Below the pieces are notes generated by a model. It saw only the letters and a program-made list of their open reading frames with translations. It had not been told where the DNA came from and did not search any database. A DNA stretch of 64,000 nucleotides, taken from contig NZ_JAHPZX010000001.1 of NCBI RefSeq assembly GCF_021325795.1, forward strand, positions 1,426,001 through 1,490,000. Reading direction: 5' to 3'. The position numbers and the translations under genes were made by a program. Below, piece by piece: positions 8,924 to 17,550 of the stretch. Each line of letters begins with the position of its first letter. Within the stretch, counting starts at the first letter, position 1. The stretch is from Bordetella sp. LUAb4 (GTDB lineage: Bacteria; Pseudomonadota; Gammaproteobacteria; Burkholderiales; Burkholderiaceae_B).

Positions 8924-10573
8924 TCACGCCACCACGCCAGCGTCCTCCAGGATCATCGCGGCGCCCTTCTCCGCGATCATCATCGTGGGCGCATTGGTGT
9001 TGCCCGACGTAATGGTGGGCATGACGGACGCATCGATCACCCGCAGTCCCTGCACCCCGCGCACCCGCAGGCGGGGATCGACCACGGCGCGATCATCCAC
9101 GCCCATCTTGCAGGTCCCCACCGGATGGAAGATGGTGGTGCCGATGTCGCCGGCCACACGCATCAAGTCGTCGTCGGTATGGAATTCCACCCCAGGGCGG
9201 TATTCCTGCGGCTTGTAACGCAGCAGCGCCGGCTGGGCCACGATGCGGCGAGTCAGACGCACGCTGTCGGCGGCGACGCGGCGGTCTTCCGGCGTTGCCA
9301 GATAGTTGCACTGGATATGCGGATGCTCGCGCGCGGAGGGCGATACGATGCGCACCTGGCCGCGGCTGGTCGGCCGCAGATTGCACACCGATGCCGTGAA
9401 CGCGGGAAAGGCGTGCAAGGGATCGCCGAATTTTTCCAGCGACAGCGGCTGCACGTGGTATTCGATATTGGCGCGGGTCTGCTCCGGGCCCGAGCGTGCG
9501 AAGGCCCCCAGCTGCGAAGGCGCCATGGTCAGCGGTCCACGCTTGGCCACCGCGTATTGCAAGCCCATCATGGCCTTGCCCCACAGGGTACCGGCGATGG
9601 CGTTCAGGGTCTTGGCGCCCGTTACCTTGTAGATCAAGCGCAGTTGCAGGTGATCCTGCAGGTTCTCGCCCACCCCCGGCAGGTCCTGGACCACCGGGAT
9701 ACCCAGGTTCTGCAAGACGGAGGCGGGGCCGATGCCCGATACCTGCAGCAACTGCGCCGAGCCGATGGCGCCGGCCGCCAGCACCACTTCGGCGCGCGCC
9801 AGCGCCGCGCGATCGCGATTGTCTTCGCCCTGGAAGTGCACGCCCTCGACGCGGCGGCCTGAAAATGCCAGGCGCGAAACGCGTGCACCCGTCACCACTT
9901 TCAGATTGGGGCGCTTCAGGATGGGATGCAGGAAGGCGCGCGCGGCGCTCCAGCGGATACCCCGGCGCTGGTTGACGTCGAAGTAGTCGCAACCCTCGTT
10001 GTCGCCTCGGTTGAAGTCGCGCACAGGCGGGATGCCGGCCTGTTCGGCGGCGGCACGGAAAGAATCCAGCAAGCCCCAGGACAGGCGCTGCCGTTCGACG
10101 CGCAATTCGCCGCCCTTGCCATGGTAGGAATTGGCGGCGCCGTGGTAGTCCTCGCCACGGGTGAAATAAGGCAGCACGTCACGCCAGCCCCAGCCGGTAT
10201 TGCCCGCGGCGGCCCAGCTGTCGTAGTCGGCCGCCTGCCCGCGCATGTAGATCATGCCGTTGATGGAAGAACTGCCGCCCAGCACGCGGCCACGGGGATA
10301 TCCGAGGGTACGGCCGTTGAGTCCCGGGTCGGGTTGGGTGCGATAGCACCAGTCGGTGCGGGGATTGCCGATGCAGTAGAGATAGCCGACGGGGATATGG
10401 ATCCAGCGCCAGTCGTCGGGGCCGCCGGCTTCGAGAAGCAGCACACGGGTGTGGGGATTGGCCGTCAGGCGATTGGCCAGCAGGCAGCCGGCCGAGCCGG
10501 CGCCCACGATGATGTAATCGAACGTCCAACCCGCGTCGGCGACGGGCTCGTCTTCGTAAACACTACTACTCAT
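8924..10573 (-). CDS. GMC family FAD-dependent oxidoreductase (choline/alcohol dehydrogenase type)
   Basis: 549 residues, the usual length for bacterial GMC flavoenzymes that oxidise alcohols such as choline or aliphatic alcohols. The FAD dinucleotide motif [18 protein letters not shown] is at residues 18-35, the GMC signature [18 protein letters not shown] near residue 85-102, and the catalytic C-terminus contains [10 protein letters not shown] and [21 protein letters not shown] 10573 has GAGGAGA six to seven bases upstream; a longer in-frame start at 10684 does not. The substrate cannot be read from sequence: the typical BetA neighbours (betB, betI) are absent. It is transcribed in the same direction as, and 168 bp downstream of, the DapA-like lyase. 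Confidence 0.92.
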   Translation of the reverse strand: MSSSVYEDEPVADAGWTFDYIIVGAGSAGCLLANRLTANPHTRVLLLEAGGPDDWRWIHIPVGYLYCIGNPRTDWCYRTQPDPGLNGRTLGYPRGRVLGGSSSINGMIYMRGQAADYDSWAAAGNTGWGWRDVLPYFTRGEDYHGAANSYHGKGGELRVERQRLSWGLLDSFRAAAEQAGIPPVRDFNRGDNEGCDYFDVNQRRGIRWSAARAFLHPILKRPNLKVVTGARVSRLAFSGRRVEGVHFQGEDNRDRAALARAEVVLAAGAIGSAQLLQVSGIGPASVLQNLGIPVVQDLPGVGENLQDHLQLRLIYKVTGAKTLNAIAGTLWGKAMMGLQYAVAKRGPLTMAPSQLGAFARSGPEQTRANIEYHVQPLSLEKFGDPLHAFPAFTASVCNLRPTSRGQVRIVSPSAREHPHIQCNYLATPEDRRVAADSVRLTRRIVAQPALLRYKPQEYRPGVEFHTDDDLMRVAGDIGTTIFHPVGTCKMGVDDRAVVDPRLRVRGVQGLRVIDASVMPTITSGNTNAPTMMIAEKGAAMILEDAGVVA

Positions 10574-10621
10574 CTTGTCTCCTCGGTCCCACTCGTGGCG
10601 GTGGGTCCAGGGGGTTTTAGA

Positions 10622-10646
10622 CGACTTGCACGTTGAGGGCAAGTCG
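10622..10646. repeat. Inverted repeat upstream of the GMC oxidoreductase gene
   Basis: CGACTTGC (10622-10629) and GCAAGTCG (10639-10646) form a perfect 8-bp dyad with a 9-base spacer. It lies about 50 bp before the GMC start codon and about 95 bp past the stop of the preceding gene. There is no U-tract, so an operator for a dimeric regulator is more likely than a terminator. No regulator gene is adjacent. Confidence 0.4.
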
Positions 10647-10741
10647 CGTCGTTGGGGAGGAAGATAGTGCGCAATATCGTGCAAAGGATGGCAACGGTGG
10701 GGGCACGTCGACTCGGATTTCTGCGTATGGCTAAAGGCGGC

Positions 10742-11668
10742 CTAGACGACGGCGAGGCTCGATTCGGTGTTGAAGGGCGCCAGGGCCGCCACGGCTTCTT
10801 CCAGTTGGCGCAGCAGCTTGGCGTCGGGCGCGATCAAAGGGGCGCGGACGGCGCCGTCGAAGCCGTGCAGACGGCCAAGCAGGGCCTTGACGGGGCCCGG
10901 GTTGGGCTCCGCATAGAGCAGCCGGATCACCGGGGCCAGGGCGTGGAACACCGCGCGCGCATCACCCAGGCGCGCGGCCTGTACGGCGTCGTACAGCGCC
11001 ACGTACAGATCCGGCCGCACATGGGCCGACGCCGCGATGACACCGCGTCCGCCCAGGCACAGGGTGGTCAAGGCCTGCAGGTCCTCGCCCGCCATCACCG
11101 CCAGCCGACCGTCGGCGATCAAGGCGATGGTCTTGTCCAGCGATCCGCCGCAATCCTTGATGGCTGCGATGTTGGGATGCGCCGCCAGTTGCAGCAGCGT
11201 CGCCAGCTCCAGCGTGGCGCCCGTGCGATAGGGGATGTCGTAAAGAACCAGCGGCACCGGCGCGGTGTCGGCCAAGGCCGTGAACCAATCCAGCAGGCCC
11301 GCCTGGCTGGGCCGGATGTAGTACGGCGCGGTAGCCAGCAGGCCGGCGATCGGCCGCGTGGCCCACTCGCGGGCACGCGCCTGCATCTGGGCCGAATTGT
11401 TGCCGGCGAGGCCCATCACCACCGGCGTGGCGCCGGCCTCGGCCAGGATGGTGTCCAGTACTTCGCCTTGCTCGGCCACGTCCATGGCGGCCGCCTCGGC
11501 GGTGGTGCCGCAGGCCACGAAGCCATGCACACCCGCCCGACGGTAATGGCGTACCAGGCGCCGCAGCGCGGGATGGTCAACCTGCGCGAAAGCGGGCTGA
11601 CCGACGAACGGGGTGATCAGCGGCACCCAGATGCCGTGAAAGGGGTCTTGCGGGCGAGCGTAGAACAT
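10742..11668 (-). CDS. dapA: DapA-like aldolase/lyase (dihydrodipicolinate synthase family)
   Basis: 308-residue TIM-barrel class I aldolase. Family landmarks are visible: CGTTAEAAAMDV near residue 45, the catalytic-tyrosine motif LVLYDIPYRTG near residue 137, and the Schiff-base lysine in IAAIKDCGGSLDKT near residue 166. In DapA this fold condenses pyruvate with aspartate semialdehyde; relatives act as N-acetylneuraminate or 4-hydroxyproline lyases. The gene stands next to a GMC oxidoreductase rather than lysine-synthesis genes, so it may be a paralogue with another substrate. Start 11668 has AAGGAA six bases upstream and matches the usual family N-terminus (FHGIWVPLITPF). I am sure of the family, less of the reaction. 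Confidence 0.85.
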   Translation of the reverse strand: MFYARPQDPFHGIWVPLITPFVGQPAFAQVDHPALRRLVRHYRRAGVHGFVACGTTAEAAAMDVAEQGEVLDTILAEAGATPVVMGLAGNNSAQMQARAREWATRPIAGLLATAPYYIRPSQAGLLDWFTALADTAPVPLVLYDIPYRTGATLELATLLQLAAHPNIAAIKDCGGSLDKTIALIADGRLAVMAGEDLQALTTLCLGGRGVIAASAHVRPDLYVALYDAVQAARLGDARAVFHALAPVIRLLYAEPNPGPVKALLGRLHGFDGAVRAPLIAPDAKLLRQLEEAVAALAPFNTESSLAVV

Positions 11669-11770
11669 GGCGATTCCTTCCTGTGCGAAGACCGATGAAA
11701 GTCCGCAAGAAGCGCCACGGGGGGATTGGAATTTCTGCCCTGTCGCCACCGCCATGCTGCTGGCCGCTGG

Positions 11771-11798
11771 CTGTTCCGTCGCTCTTCTGACGGAACAG
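11771..11798. repeat. Perfect 10-bp inverted repeat, about 100 bp upstream of the DapA-like gene
   Basis: CTGTTCCGTC (11771-11780) and GACGGAACAG (11789-11798) are exact reverse complements with an 8-base loop. On the minus strand it lies 174 bp past the methionine sulfoxide reductase stop and about 100 bp before the DapA-like start. No T-run follows on either strand within 8 bases, though a T-rich stretch lies at 11821-11838. It may be a terminator of a Rho-independent-like kind or an operator; the sequence does not decide. Confidence 0.5.
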
Positions 11799-11971
11799 CA
11801 GCTCCGGTCAGACGAGCGGCTGTTTTTTGGATTTTTTCAGGCTGACCAGGCAGGCGCCACCGCTGCCGAAGGCAGAGGGAACGTTGGCAAGGACAGCGTG
11901 AAGGGGCATGTCGGAGATTATGTACGACTGACCGCGTAGACCATTCCACGCAGCCGAAGCTGGCGACGATA

Positions 11972-12481
11972 TTACCGAGCGGCCTCGAGGCTGTCCACCT
12001 TCAGGCTGTCCAGATAGACCTTGCACAAGGCTTCCATGCCGACACGGTCCGCTTCGTCGAAGCGGCCAGGGATCGGACTGTCCACGTCCCAGACGCCGAC
12101 CAGTTGATCATCCTGCACCAGCGGCACGACGATTTCCGAACGGGACGCCGCGTCGCAAGCGATGTGACCGGGGAAGGCGTGCACATCCGCCACGACTTGC
12201 GTCCGGCGCTGGCTGGCCGCCGCACCGCACACGCCGCGGTCCAAGGTGATGCGCACGCAAGCCGGATTGCCGTGGAACGGCCCCAGCACCAGTTCGTGGC
12301 CGTCGAAGAAATAGAAGCCGGCCCAATTCAATTCCGGCAGGGTACGGTAAACCAGCGCGGCCAGGTTGGCGGCATTGGCGATGCGGTCGTGCTCGCCGTC
12401 CAGCAGCGCGCGGGCTTGCGCGGTGACTTCGGCGTACAGGCCGGCCTTGTCTTGGGTGGCAGGGGTGGCGATGGTGAACAT
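11972..12481 (-). CDS. msrC: Free methionine-(R)-sulfoxide reductase (GAF domain)
   Basis: 169-residue single GAF domain that reduces free L-methionine-(R)-sulfoxide in the cytoplasm with thioredoxin. The three cysteines that characterise this enzyme are all present: Cys75 in NPACVRI, Cys85 in DRGVCGAAA and Cys109 in FPGHIACDAAS. The substrate-pocket segment SEIVVPL and the WDVDSP motif follow. The length is normal. It is transcribed away from the downstream aminotransferase and shares a 292-bp divergent intergenic region with it. A role in oxidative-stress repair is the known family function; nothing in the neighbourhood adds to it. Confidence 0.9.
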   Translation of the reverse strand: MFTIATPATQDKAGLYAEVTAQARALLDGEHDRIANAANLAALVYRTLPELNWAGFYFFDGHELVLGPFHGNPACVRITLDRGVCGAAASQRRTQVVADVHAFPGHIACDAASRSEIVVPLVQDDQLVGVWDVDSPIPGRFDEADRVGMEALCKVYLDSLKVDSLEAAR

Positions 12482-12773
12482 GGCGTGTGATCAGTATGTA
12501 GCGGTTGCGCGACAGCGCCGGCCGGCTAGATGCCCGCCAGCAAAACAGGACGCCACTTTACGCCAGTTCGGGTGAAGGTCGCCGCGGAGCCGCGCCGACC
12601 AGCGCGCACGCCAGGATGTAACCGTAGCCGGTCTCCGCCGAGCCGGCGTCGCGTGCCCTCTCCCACCCCCGAGCTTTTTTTTGTAAAAGTGGGACAATGC
12701 TCGTTCGCCGCCCATGGGGGCGGCCGGTTGAATGCACCGTATTGCTTTTGTTCTTTGAGCCCAAGACCGATCC

Positions 12774-13979
12774 ATGGACAAGCCTTTCGAACCCGAATGT
12801 TCCTTTTCTGAACGCGCCACCCAACTGACCAGCTCCGCCATCCGCGAGATTCTCAAGGTAACCGAGCGCCCGGACATTATTTCCTTCGCGGGCGGCCTGC
12901 CGGCCCCGAGCGGATTTCCGGTAGACGTCGTACGGGCAGCCTTCGACAAGGTACTGGTTTCGAACGGCCGCGCGGCCCTGCAATACGGCCCCACCGAAGG
13001 CTACGGCCCCCTGCGTTCCTGGGTCGCCAACGACCTGAACAGCAAGGGCGCCAACGTGGCGCCGGAAAACATCCTCATCGTGTCCGGCTCGCAACAGGCC
13101 CTGGACCTGCTGGGCAAGGTGCTGATCGACAAGGACAGCAAGGTACTGGTGGAGACCCCCAGCTACCTGGGCGCCCTGCAGTCGTTCAGCCTGTACCAGC
13201 CGCGCTTCGTGTCCGTGGACTCGGACGAAGGCGGCCTGGTGCCGGAAGCCCTGACCGAAGAGAACGCCAGCGGCGCCCGCTTCCTGTACGCCCTGCCCAA
13301 CTTCCAGAACCCGACCGGCCGCACGCTCAGCCGCCAGCGCCGCCAGGCCTTGATCGCGCGCGCTGCCGCCCTGGGCCTGCCCGTGGTCGAGGACGATCCC
13401 TACGGCGAACTGCGCTATGCCGGCGAAGCCGAACCCAGCCTGCTGTCGCTCGGCGGCGAAGCGAACGCGCTTGTGATCCGCATGGGTTCCTTCTCCAAGG
13501 TGCTGGCCCCCGGCCTGCGCCTGGGCTACATCGCCGCCCCGCGCAAGCTGATCGACAAACTGGTGCAGGCCAAGCAGGCCACCGATCTGCACACGTCCAC
13601 GCTGACGCAGATGGCCGTGTACGAAATCGTCAAGGACGGCTTCCTCGACAGCCATCTGCCGACCGTGCGCGAGCTGTATCGCCAGCAATGCAACTACATG
13701 CTGGACGCGCTGCAGAAGGAATTCCCGTCGTCGGCCACCTGGACGCGTCCGGAAGGCGGCATGTTCATCTGGGTCACCTTGCCCGAAGGCATCGACACGA
13801 ACAAGCTGCTGCAGCAGGCCATTGAAGAAAAGGTCGCCTTCGTTCCCGGCGAACCGTTCTACGCCAACGCGCCGGCGCCGCGCAACACGCTGCGCCTGTC
13901 CTTCGTCACCGTGCCGGAAGACAAGATCCGCAGCGGCGTGGCAACGCTGGGCCGCCTGATCAAGGCCCAGCTCGCGTGA
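12774..13979 (+). CDS. PLP-dependent aminotransferase, 2-aminoadipate transaminase type
   Basis: 401-residue fold type I aminotransferase of the MocR/LysN (class I/II) group. Landmarks: IISFAGGLPAPSGFP near residue 34, YGPTEGYGPLR near residue 72, NFQNPTGRTLS near residue 173, and the PLP-binding Lys242 in GSFSKVLAPGLRLGY. Relatives interconvert 2-aminoadipate and 2-oxoadipate (LysN) or act on aromatic and branched-chain amino acids; specificity cannot be fixed here. A lysine-degrading aldehyde dehydrogenase that makes aminoadipate lies at 29.2 kb, which makes aminoadipate an attractive but unproven substrate. Its TGA overlaps the GTG of ubiA, so the two genes are translationally coupled although they are functionally unrelated. 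Confidence 0.88.
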   Translation: MDKPFEPECSFSERATQLTSSAIREILKVTERPDIISFAGGLPAPSGFPVDVVRAAFDKVLVSNGRAALQYGPTEGYGPLRSWVANDLNSKGANVAPENILIVSGSQQALDLLGKVLIDKDSKVLVETPSYLGALQSFSLYQPRFVSVDSDEGGLVPEALTEENASGARFLYALPNFQNPTGRTLSRQRRQALIARAAALGLPVVEDDPYGELRYAGEAEPSLLSLGGEANALVIRMGSFSKVLAPGLRLGYIAAPRKLIDKLVQAKQATDLHTSTLTQMAVYEIVKDGFLDSHLPTVRELYRQQCNYMLDALQKEFPSSATWTRPEGGMFIWVTLPEGIDTNKLLQQAIEEKVAFVPGEPFYANAPAPRNTLRLSFVTVPEDKIRSGVATLGRLIKAQLA

Positions 13980-14908
13980 CGATGGCGCAGCAATCATCCA
14001 GCCCCATCGATCTGAACGACATCGTTTTCGATGACTGGGTGGCGCGCTGGCTGCCGCGTTCATGGGGTCCCTATGCGCGGCTGTGCCGGCTGGACCGGCC
14101 TATCGGTACCTGGCTGACCCTGCTGCCGGCCCTGGCCGCGCTGGGGCAGGCAGCGGCCGGCTGGCCGGACCTGCTGCGCCTGGTGGTGTTCTCGCTGGGC
14201 GCGCTGCTGATGCGCGGCATCGGCTGCACGCTGAACGATATCTTCGATCGCGACATCGACAAGCATGTCGAACGCACGCGCTATCGTCCGCTGACCAGCG
14301 GCCAACTGACGCTGCGCCAGGCGCTCTGGTTCCTGCTGGCGCAACTGGTGGTGTGCGCGTCCCTGCTGTTCTTCATCAATCCCATGAGCCGCTGGCTGGC
14401 CGTGGCCTTGCTGCCCATCGTGGTGATCTATCCGCTGTGCAAGCGCTTCACGTATTGGCCGCAAGCGGTGCTGGGGGTGTGCTTCAACTGGGGCATGCTG
14501 ATGGCCTGGTCGGACACGCGCGGCATGGTGCCCTGGGGCGCCGTCGCGGTGTACATCGGCACCATCGCCTGGCAGATCGGCTACGACACGATCTATGCGT
14601 ACATCGACGTGCGCGACGATCGGCGCCTGGGCCTGCATTCCACCGCGCTGCGCTTCGGCGAAGCCGGCAAGACATGGGTGGGTGCGTTCTACGTGGCCAC
14701 CATGGTGCTGTGGGCCGGTGGCGGTTGGGGAGTCGGCATGGGTTGGCCGTATTACGTGGGCATGGGCCTGATCGCGCTGCATCTGATCTGGCAACTGCTG
14801 CGCTTCGACATACGCCGTCCCGAATTGGGGCTGGGCCTGTTCCGCGCCAATCTGTGGGTAGGCGTGATGCTGGTCGCCGCCTCCGTGGCAGGCGGCCTGG
14901 CCGCCTGA
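13976..14908 (+). CDS. ubiA: 4-hydroxybenzoate polyprenyltransferase
   Basis: Integral membrane prenyltransferase that attaches the polyprenyl tail to 4-hydroxybenzoate in ubiquinone synthesis. 310 residues with about eight or nine hydrophobic helices. Both Asp-rich, magnesium-pyrophosphate-binding motifs are present: NDIFDRDIDKHVERT near residue 87 and DTIYAYIDVRDDRRLG near residue 203. The sequence IGTWLTLLPALAAL after RLDRPIG is typical. The GTG start overlaps the aminotransferase stop (GTGA); an ATG two codons later (13982) is an alternative. The stop is 16 bp from the convergent DUF1254 gene. Confidence 0.95.
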   Translation: MTMAQQSSSPIDLNDIVFDDWVARWLPRSWGPYARLCRLDRPIGTWLTLLPALAALGQAAAGWPDLLRLVVFSLGALLMRGIGCTLNDIFDRDIDKHVERTRYRPLTSGQLTLRQALWFLLAQLVVCASLLFFINPMSRWLAVALLPIVVIYPLCKRFTYWPQAVLGVCFNWGMLMAWSDTRGMVPWGAVAVYIGTIAWQIGYDTIYAYIDVRDDRRLGLHSTALRFGEAGKTWVGAFYVATMVLWAGGGWGVGMGWPYYVGMGLIALHLIWQLLRFDIRRPELGLGLFRANLWVGVMLVAASVAGGLAA

Positions 14909-14924
14909 ACCAGGGCAAGATCCC

Positions 14925-16478
14925 CTATTGCAGCCGCCGGATCCGCGGCGGTCTCCAGGTCCCCTCCACGGCCGCGTCCTGCGGCCAATACAAACGCAGA
15001 ACCAGTGAGAAGTGTCCGCTCTGCGGCGCCGGCAGCCAGTTGCGGGTACGCTCGGCCACCGGTGCGTCGTATTGCAGGTAGATCGTCGCCGTCCCGTCTT
15101 CCGCGACATTGATTTTGTCGCGCATCCGCACCGCATGGCGATTGCCCAGATTGTCGAGCAGCGCTTCACGATCGTTGTACAGCGCGATCGACCAGAAGCT
15201 CAGCACCGGCGGCAATTGACGCCGGTCGAAACGAATCTCGTAGCGGAAAGTGCCGTCCAGCAGACGGCCTTCGCTATCCGTATCGGCGCGCACCTGGATC
15301 ATGTCGTCGCTGAGCGCCGCCACCCAGGGCGCGGGGTTGTATCCCGCCCGCATGGACCGTGCGCGCAAGGCGTAGTCCGTGCCATAGCTGCCGCGCCGCT
15401 TCAAAGGCATGACAAAGCCCACATTGCCCGCGCGCGGCTCCGCCGGTGAACGCACCAAAGCCTGCCCTGCCTGCACCCCTTCCTTGATGGCCGCCTGCAT
15501 GGCGGCAGGCAAGCGCTTGAATTCGAAACGGCTACCGGGCTCGATGCCGATGCGGCGCAGGCGCTGCACTATCGGAGTGTCGTTGTCATGCGGTGGATAG
15601 CGGCCCGCCAACTCGGCGAAGGCCGCGAAATATTCCTCGGCGCTCATGGCGACCACTTGCTCGTCGGCAGGCCGGCGCGGCAAGGCCACGTCATATTTCC
15701 CCGGCTGCGGGGTCGCGCCCTTCTTCTGCCAACTCGACAAAGGCATCGCTTTGAAATCCGCCTGGAATGCCTGTGCGGCGGCCAGATCGGTCGTACCCTC
15801 CAAGGCGATACGCACGTGCAGCCAGCCGCTGGACGTCGGCGCGCGCAGCAGCTCGATGCCGCGCGGCAGCTTGCCGTTCCAGTCGCGCGCGGCGATGGCG
15901 TAAGCGTGGGCGCCTCCCCCCGTCGTGCGAGTTCCCGGCGCGGCGAAGACATCGGACCACATGTCGGCCGCCATCATCATGAAGTAGCGCCCTTTCGCAT
16001 CGGGTACTTCGATGACCAGCGGCTCGCGCGCCACGTCGAACCACAGCGAGGACCACAGCACGTCGATATCGGGTGTGGGGCCGATGTCGTGCAATAGCGC
16101 GTCAGGCAGGCGGGCCATGTGCGTGAAACGATTGAGCGGCGCGCCGTTGCCCAGGCGCGTGTCGGGATCCACGATATTGGTCTGGATGCGGCGGGTGACA
16201 TCCATCACCATCAAGGGATAGGCGTAGAGATAGCCATCGGCGGCAATGGTGCGCGCTTCGCGGGGATCCAGGTCAGCCGCGGGAGCCGCAGGTGCAACGG
16301 GAGTCGCAGGCACCGCGCGGGCCGCGGGCGCCGCGGGCGCGACGCGAACCGCGGAAGACGCGGGAGACGCGGGAGACGCGGGACCCGCGGGCTGAGCAAG
16401 GGCACTCCCGGCGAGCCAGCCCGTCAGGAAGATCCATGCCAGTTGCCGGGAAGTGCGGCGCCAGATCATGCGGTTCAC
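14925..16478 (-). CDS. DUF1254/DUF1214 secreted protein
   Basis: 517 residues. A signal peptide ends near ALAQP, followed by a 45-residue linker made almost only of Ala, Pro, Ser and Val, then a DUF1254 domain (about residues 70-200, with YAYPLMVMDVTRR and MARLPDALL) and a C-terminal DUF1214 domain containing RRGSYGTDYALRARS and PPVLSFWSIALYN. The protein is predicted to be periplasmic or secreted. The biochemical function of the family is unknown. The linker is encoded by imperfect 9-bp DNA repeats. The gene converges on ubiA (16 bp gap) and diverges from panB. An alternative start lies three codons in. Confidence 0.85.
   Translation of the reverse strand: MNRMIWRRTSRQLAWIFLTGWLAGSALAQPAGPASPASPASSAVRVAPAAPAARAVPATPVAPAAPAADLDPREARTIAADGYLYAYPLMVMDVTRRIQTNIVDPDTRLGNGAPLNRFTHMARLPDALLHDIGPTPDIDVLWSSLWFDVAREPLVIEVPDAKGRYFMMMAADMWSDVFAAPGTRTTGGGAHAYAIAARDWNGKLPRGIELLRAPTSSGWLHVRIALEGTTDLAAAQAFQADFKAMPLSSWQKKGATPQPGKYDVALPRRPADEQVVAMSAEEYFAAFAELAGRYPPHDNDTPIVQRLRRIGIEPGSRFEFKRLPAAMQAAIKEGVQAGQALVRSPAEPRAGNVGFVMPLKRRGSYGTDYALRARSMRAGYNPAPWVAALSDDMIQVRADTDSEGRLLDGTFRYEIRFDRRQLPPVLSFWSIALYNDREALLDNLGNRHAVRMRDKINVAEDGTATIYLQYDAPVAERTRNWLPAPQSGHFSLVLRLYWPQDAAVEGTWRPPRIRRLQ
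16351..16386. repeat. Tandem 9-bp repeat inside the DUF1254 gene
   Basis: Four units of the type GCGGGAGAC run from 16351 to 16386; the two middle copies are identical and the outer ones carry one or two changes. The 9-bp length keeps the frame, and on the minus strand they encode the repeated Ser-Pro-Ala of the linker after the signal peptide. Confidence 0.8.
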
Positions 16479-16606
16479 CTTGTCCGCGCACTGGCACGGC
16501 CAAGGAAAATTTTAGCCACGGCGTCCCGCCAGCCGACCTGGATGAAGGGCTGAGATAGGGTTGAGAAAAGAATGAAAAATGGTGGATGCGGCAATGCACC
16601 AAAGCT

Positions 16607-16620
16607 GTGCTTATAAGCAC
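16607..16620. promoter_or_regulatory. 14-bp perfect palindrome in the panB / DUF1254 divergent region
   Basis: GTGCTTATAAGCAC is self-complementary over all 14 bases and has a TATAAG core. It lies 82 bp upstream of the panB ATG in the 223-bp region shared with the divergent DUF1254 gene. A regulator-binding site overlapping a promoter is plausible; no partner regulator is nearby. Confidence 0.4.
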
Positions 16621-16701
16621 TAGAATGACCCACTTCCGTGCGCGACCGCGCCGGCGGCCGTCAGAAGCTGGCGACCGAGTTACCTGGAAAGAGGTTTGCC
16701 C

Positions 16702-17550
16702 ATGTATCCCACCGCAGCCAGCGGCACGGCGACTCCCGCCGCCCGCAAGCCCATCACCCTCGCCCAACTACAGACGATGCACAAGCAAGGCGAGAAGCTC
16801 GCCATGCTCACCTGCTACGACGCCAGTTTCGCCGCGCTGCTGGATCAGTGCGGCGTGGACATCCTGCTGATTGGCGACTCGCTGGGCAACGTCGTGCAAG
16901 GCCAGGCCTCCACGCTGCCGGTGACGCTGGAACACATGATCTATCACACGCAATGCGTGGCGCGCGGCAACCGCAGCGCCTGGGTGCTGGCGGATCTGCC
17001 CTGGAACAGCTATCAGGAGTCGCCCGCGCAAGCCTATGCCAGCTCGGCGGCCTTGATGGCGGCCGGTGCCCAGATGATCAAAATCGAGGGACTGGACCAG
17101 CGTTCATCGTGGTTCACCGACACCATTGCCTTCCTGGCCGAGCGCGGCGTGCCGGTGTGCGCCCACATGGGCCTGACGCCGCAGTTCGTGCATGCGCTGG
17201 GCGGCTACCGCGTGCAGGGCAAGGACGACGCCAGCGCGCAGCATCTGAAGCAGCAGGCGCGAGCGGCGCGCGACGCGGGCGCCACCATGCTGCTCTACGA
17301 AATGGTGCCCGCCACCTTGGCGGCCGAGATCACTGCCGAGGTGGGCATTCCCACCATCGGCATCGGCGCGGGTGCGGGGTGTTCCGGCCAGGTGCTGGTA
17401 CTGCACGACATGCTGAATGTCTTCCCGGGCCGCAAGGCGCGCTTCGTGCGCAACTTCATGGAAGGCGCCGACAGCATCCAGTCCGCCGTGACCGCTTACG
17501 TACGAGCGGTCAAGGACGGTAGCTTCCCGGCGCCTGAACACACTTACTGA
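16702..17550 (+). CDS. panB: 3-methyl-2-oxobutanoate hydroxymethyltransferase
   Basis: First committed step of pantothenate synthesis: transfers a hydroxymethyl group from 5,10-methylene-THF to 2-oxoisovalerate, giving ketopantoate. 282 residues, TIM barrel. Metal and substrate motifs visible: [13 protein letters not shown] near residue 36, [12 protein letters not shown] near residue 54, KIEG near residue 129, HMGLTPQ near residue 155, the catalytic-base region LLYEMVP near residue 197, and [14 protein letters not shown] near residue 221. ATG 16702 has GAGG eight bases upstream; a TTG two codons earlier is possible. The stop codon directly abuts the stop of the convergent ABC substrate-binding gene with no intervening base. 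panC is not in the window. Confidence 0.96.
   Translation: MYPTAASGTATPAARKPITLAQLQTMHKQGEKLAMLTCYDASFAALLDQCGVDILLIGDSLGNVVQGQASTLPVTLEHMIYHTQCVARGNRSAWVLADLPWNSYQESPAQAYASSAALMAAGAQMIKIEGLDQRSSWFTDTIAFLAERGVPVCAHMGLTPQFVHALGGYRVQGKDDASAQHLKQQARAARDAGATMLLYEMVPATLAAEITAEVGIPTIGIGAGAGCSGQVLVLHDMLNVFPGRKARFVRNFMEGADSIQSAVTAYVRAVKDGSFPAPEHTY

Noticed and set aside
12661-12700. Promoter for the aminotransferase from TTGTAA and GACAAT
   Set aside because: The hexamers are only about 6 bp apart, so they cannot form a -35/-10 pair.
12558-14063. Minus-strand open frame of 501 codons
   Set aside because: Antisense to the aminotransferase; composition typical of a shadow frame.
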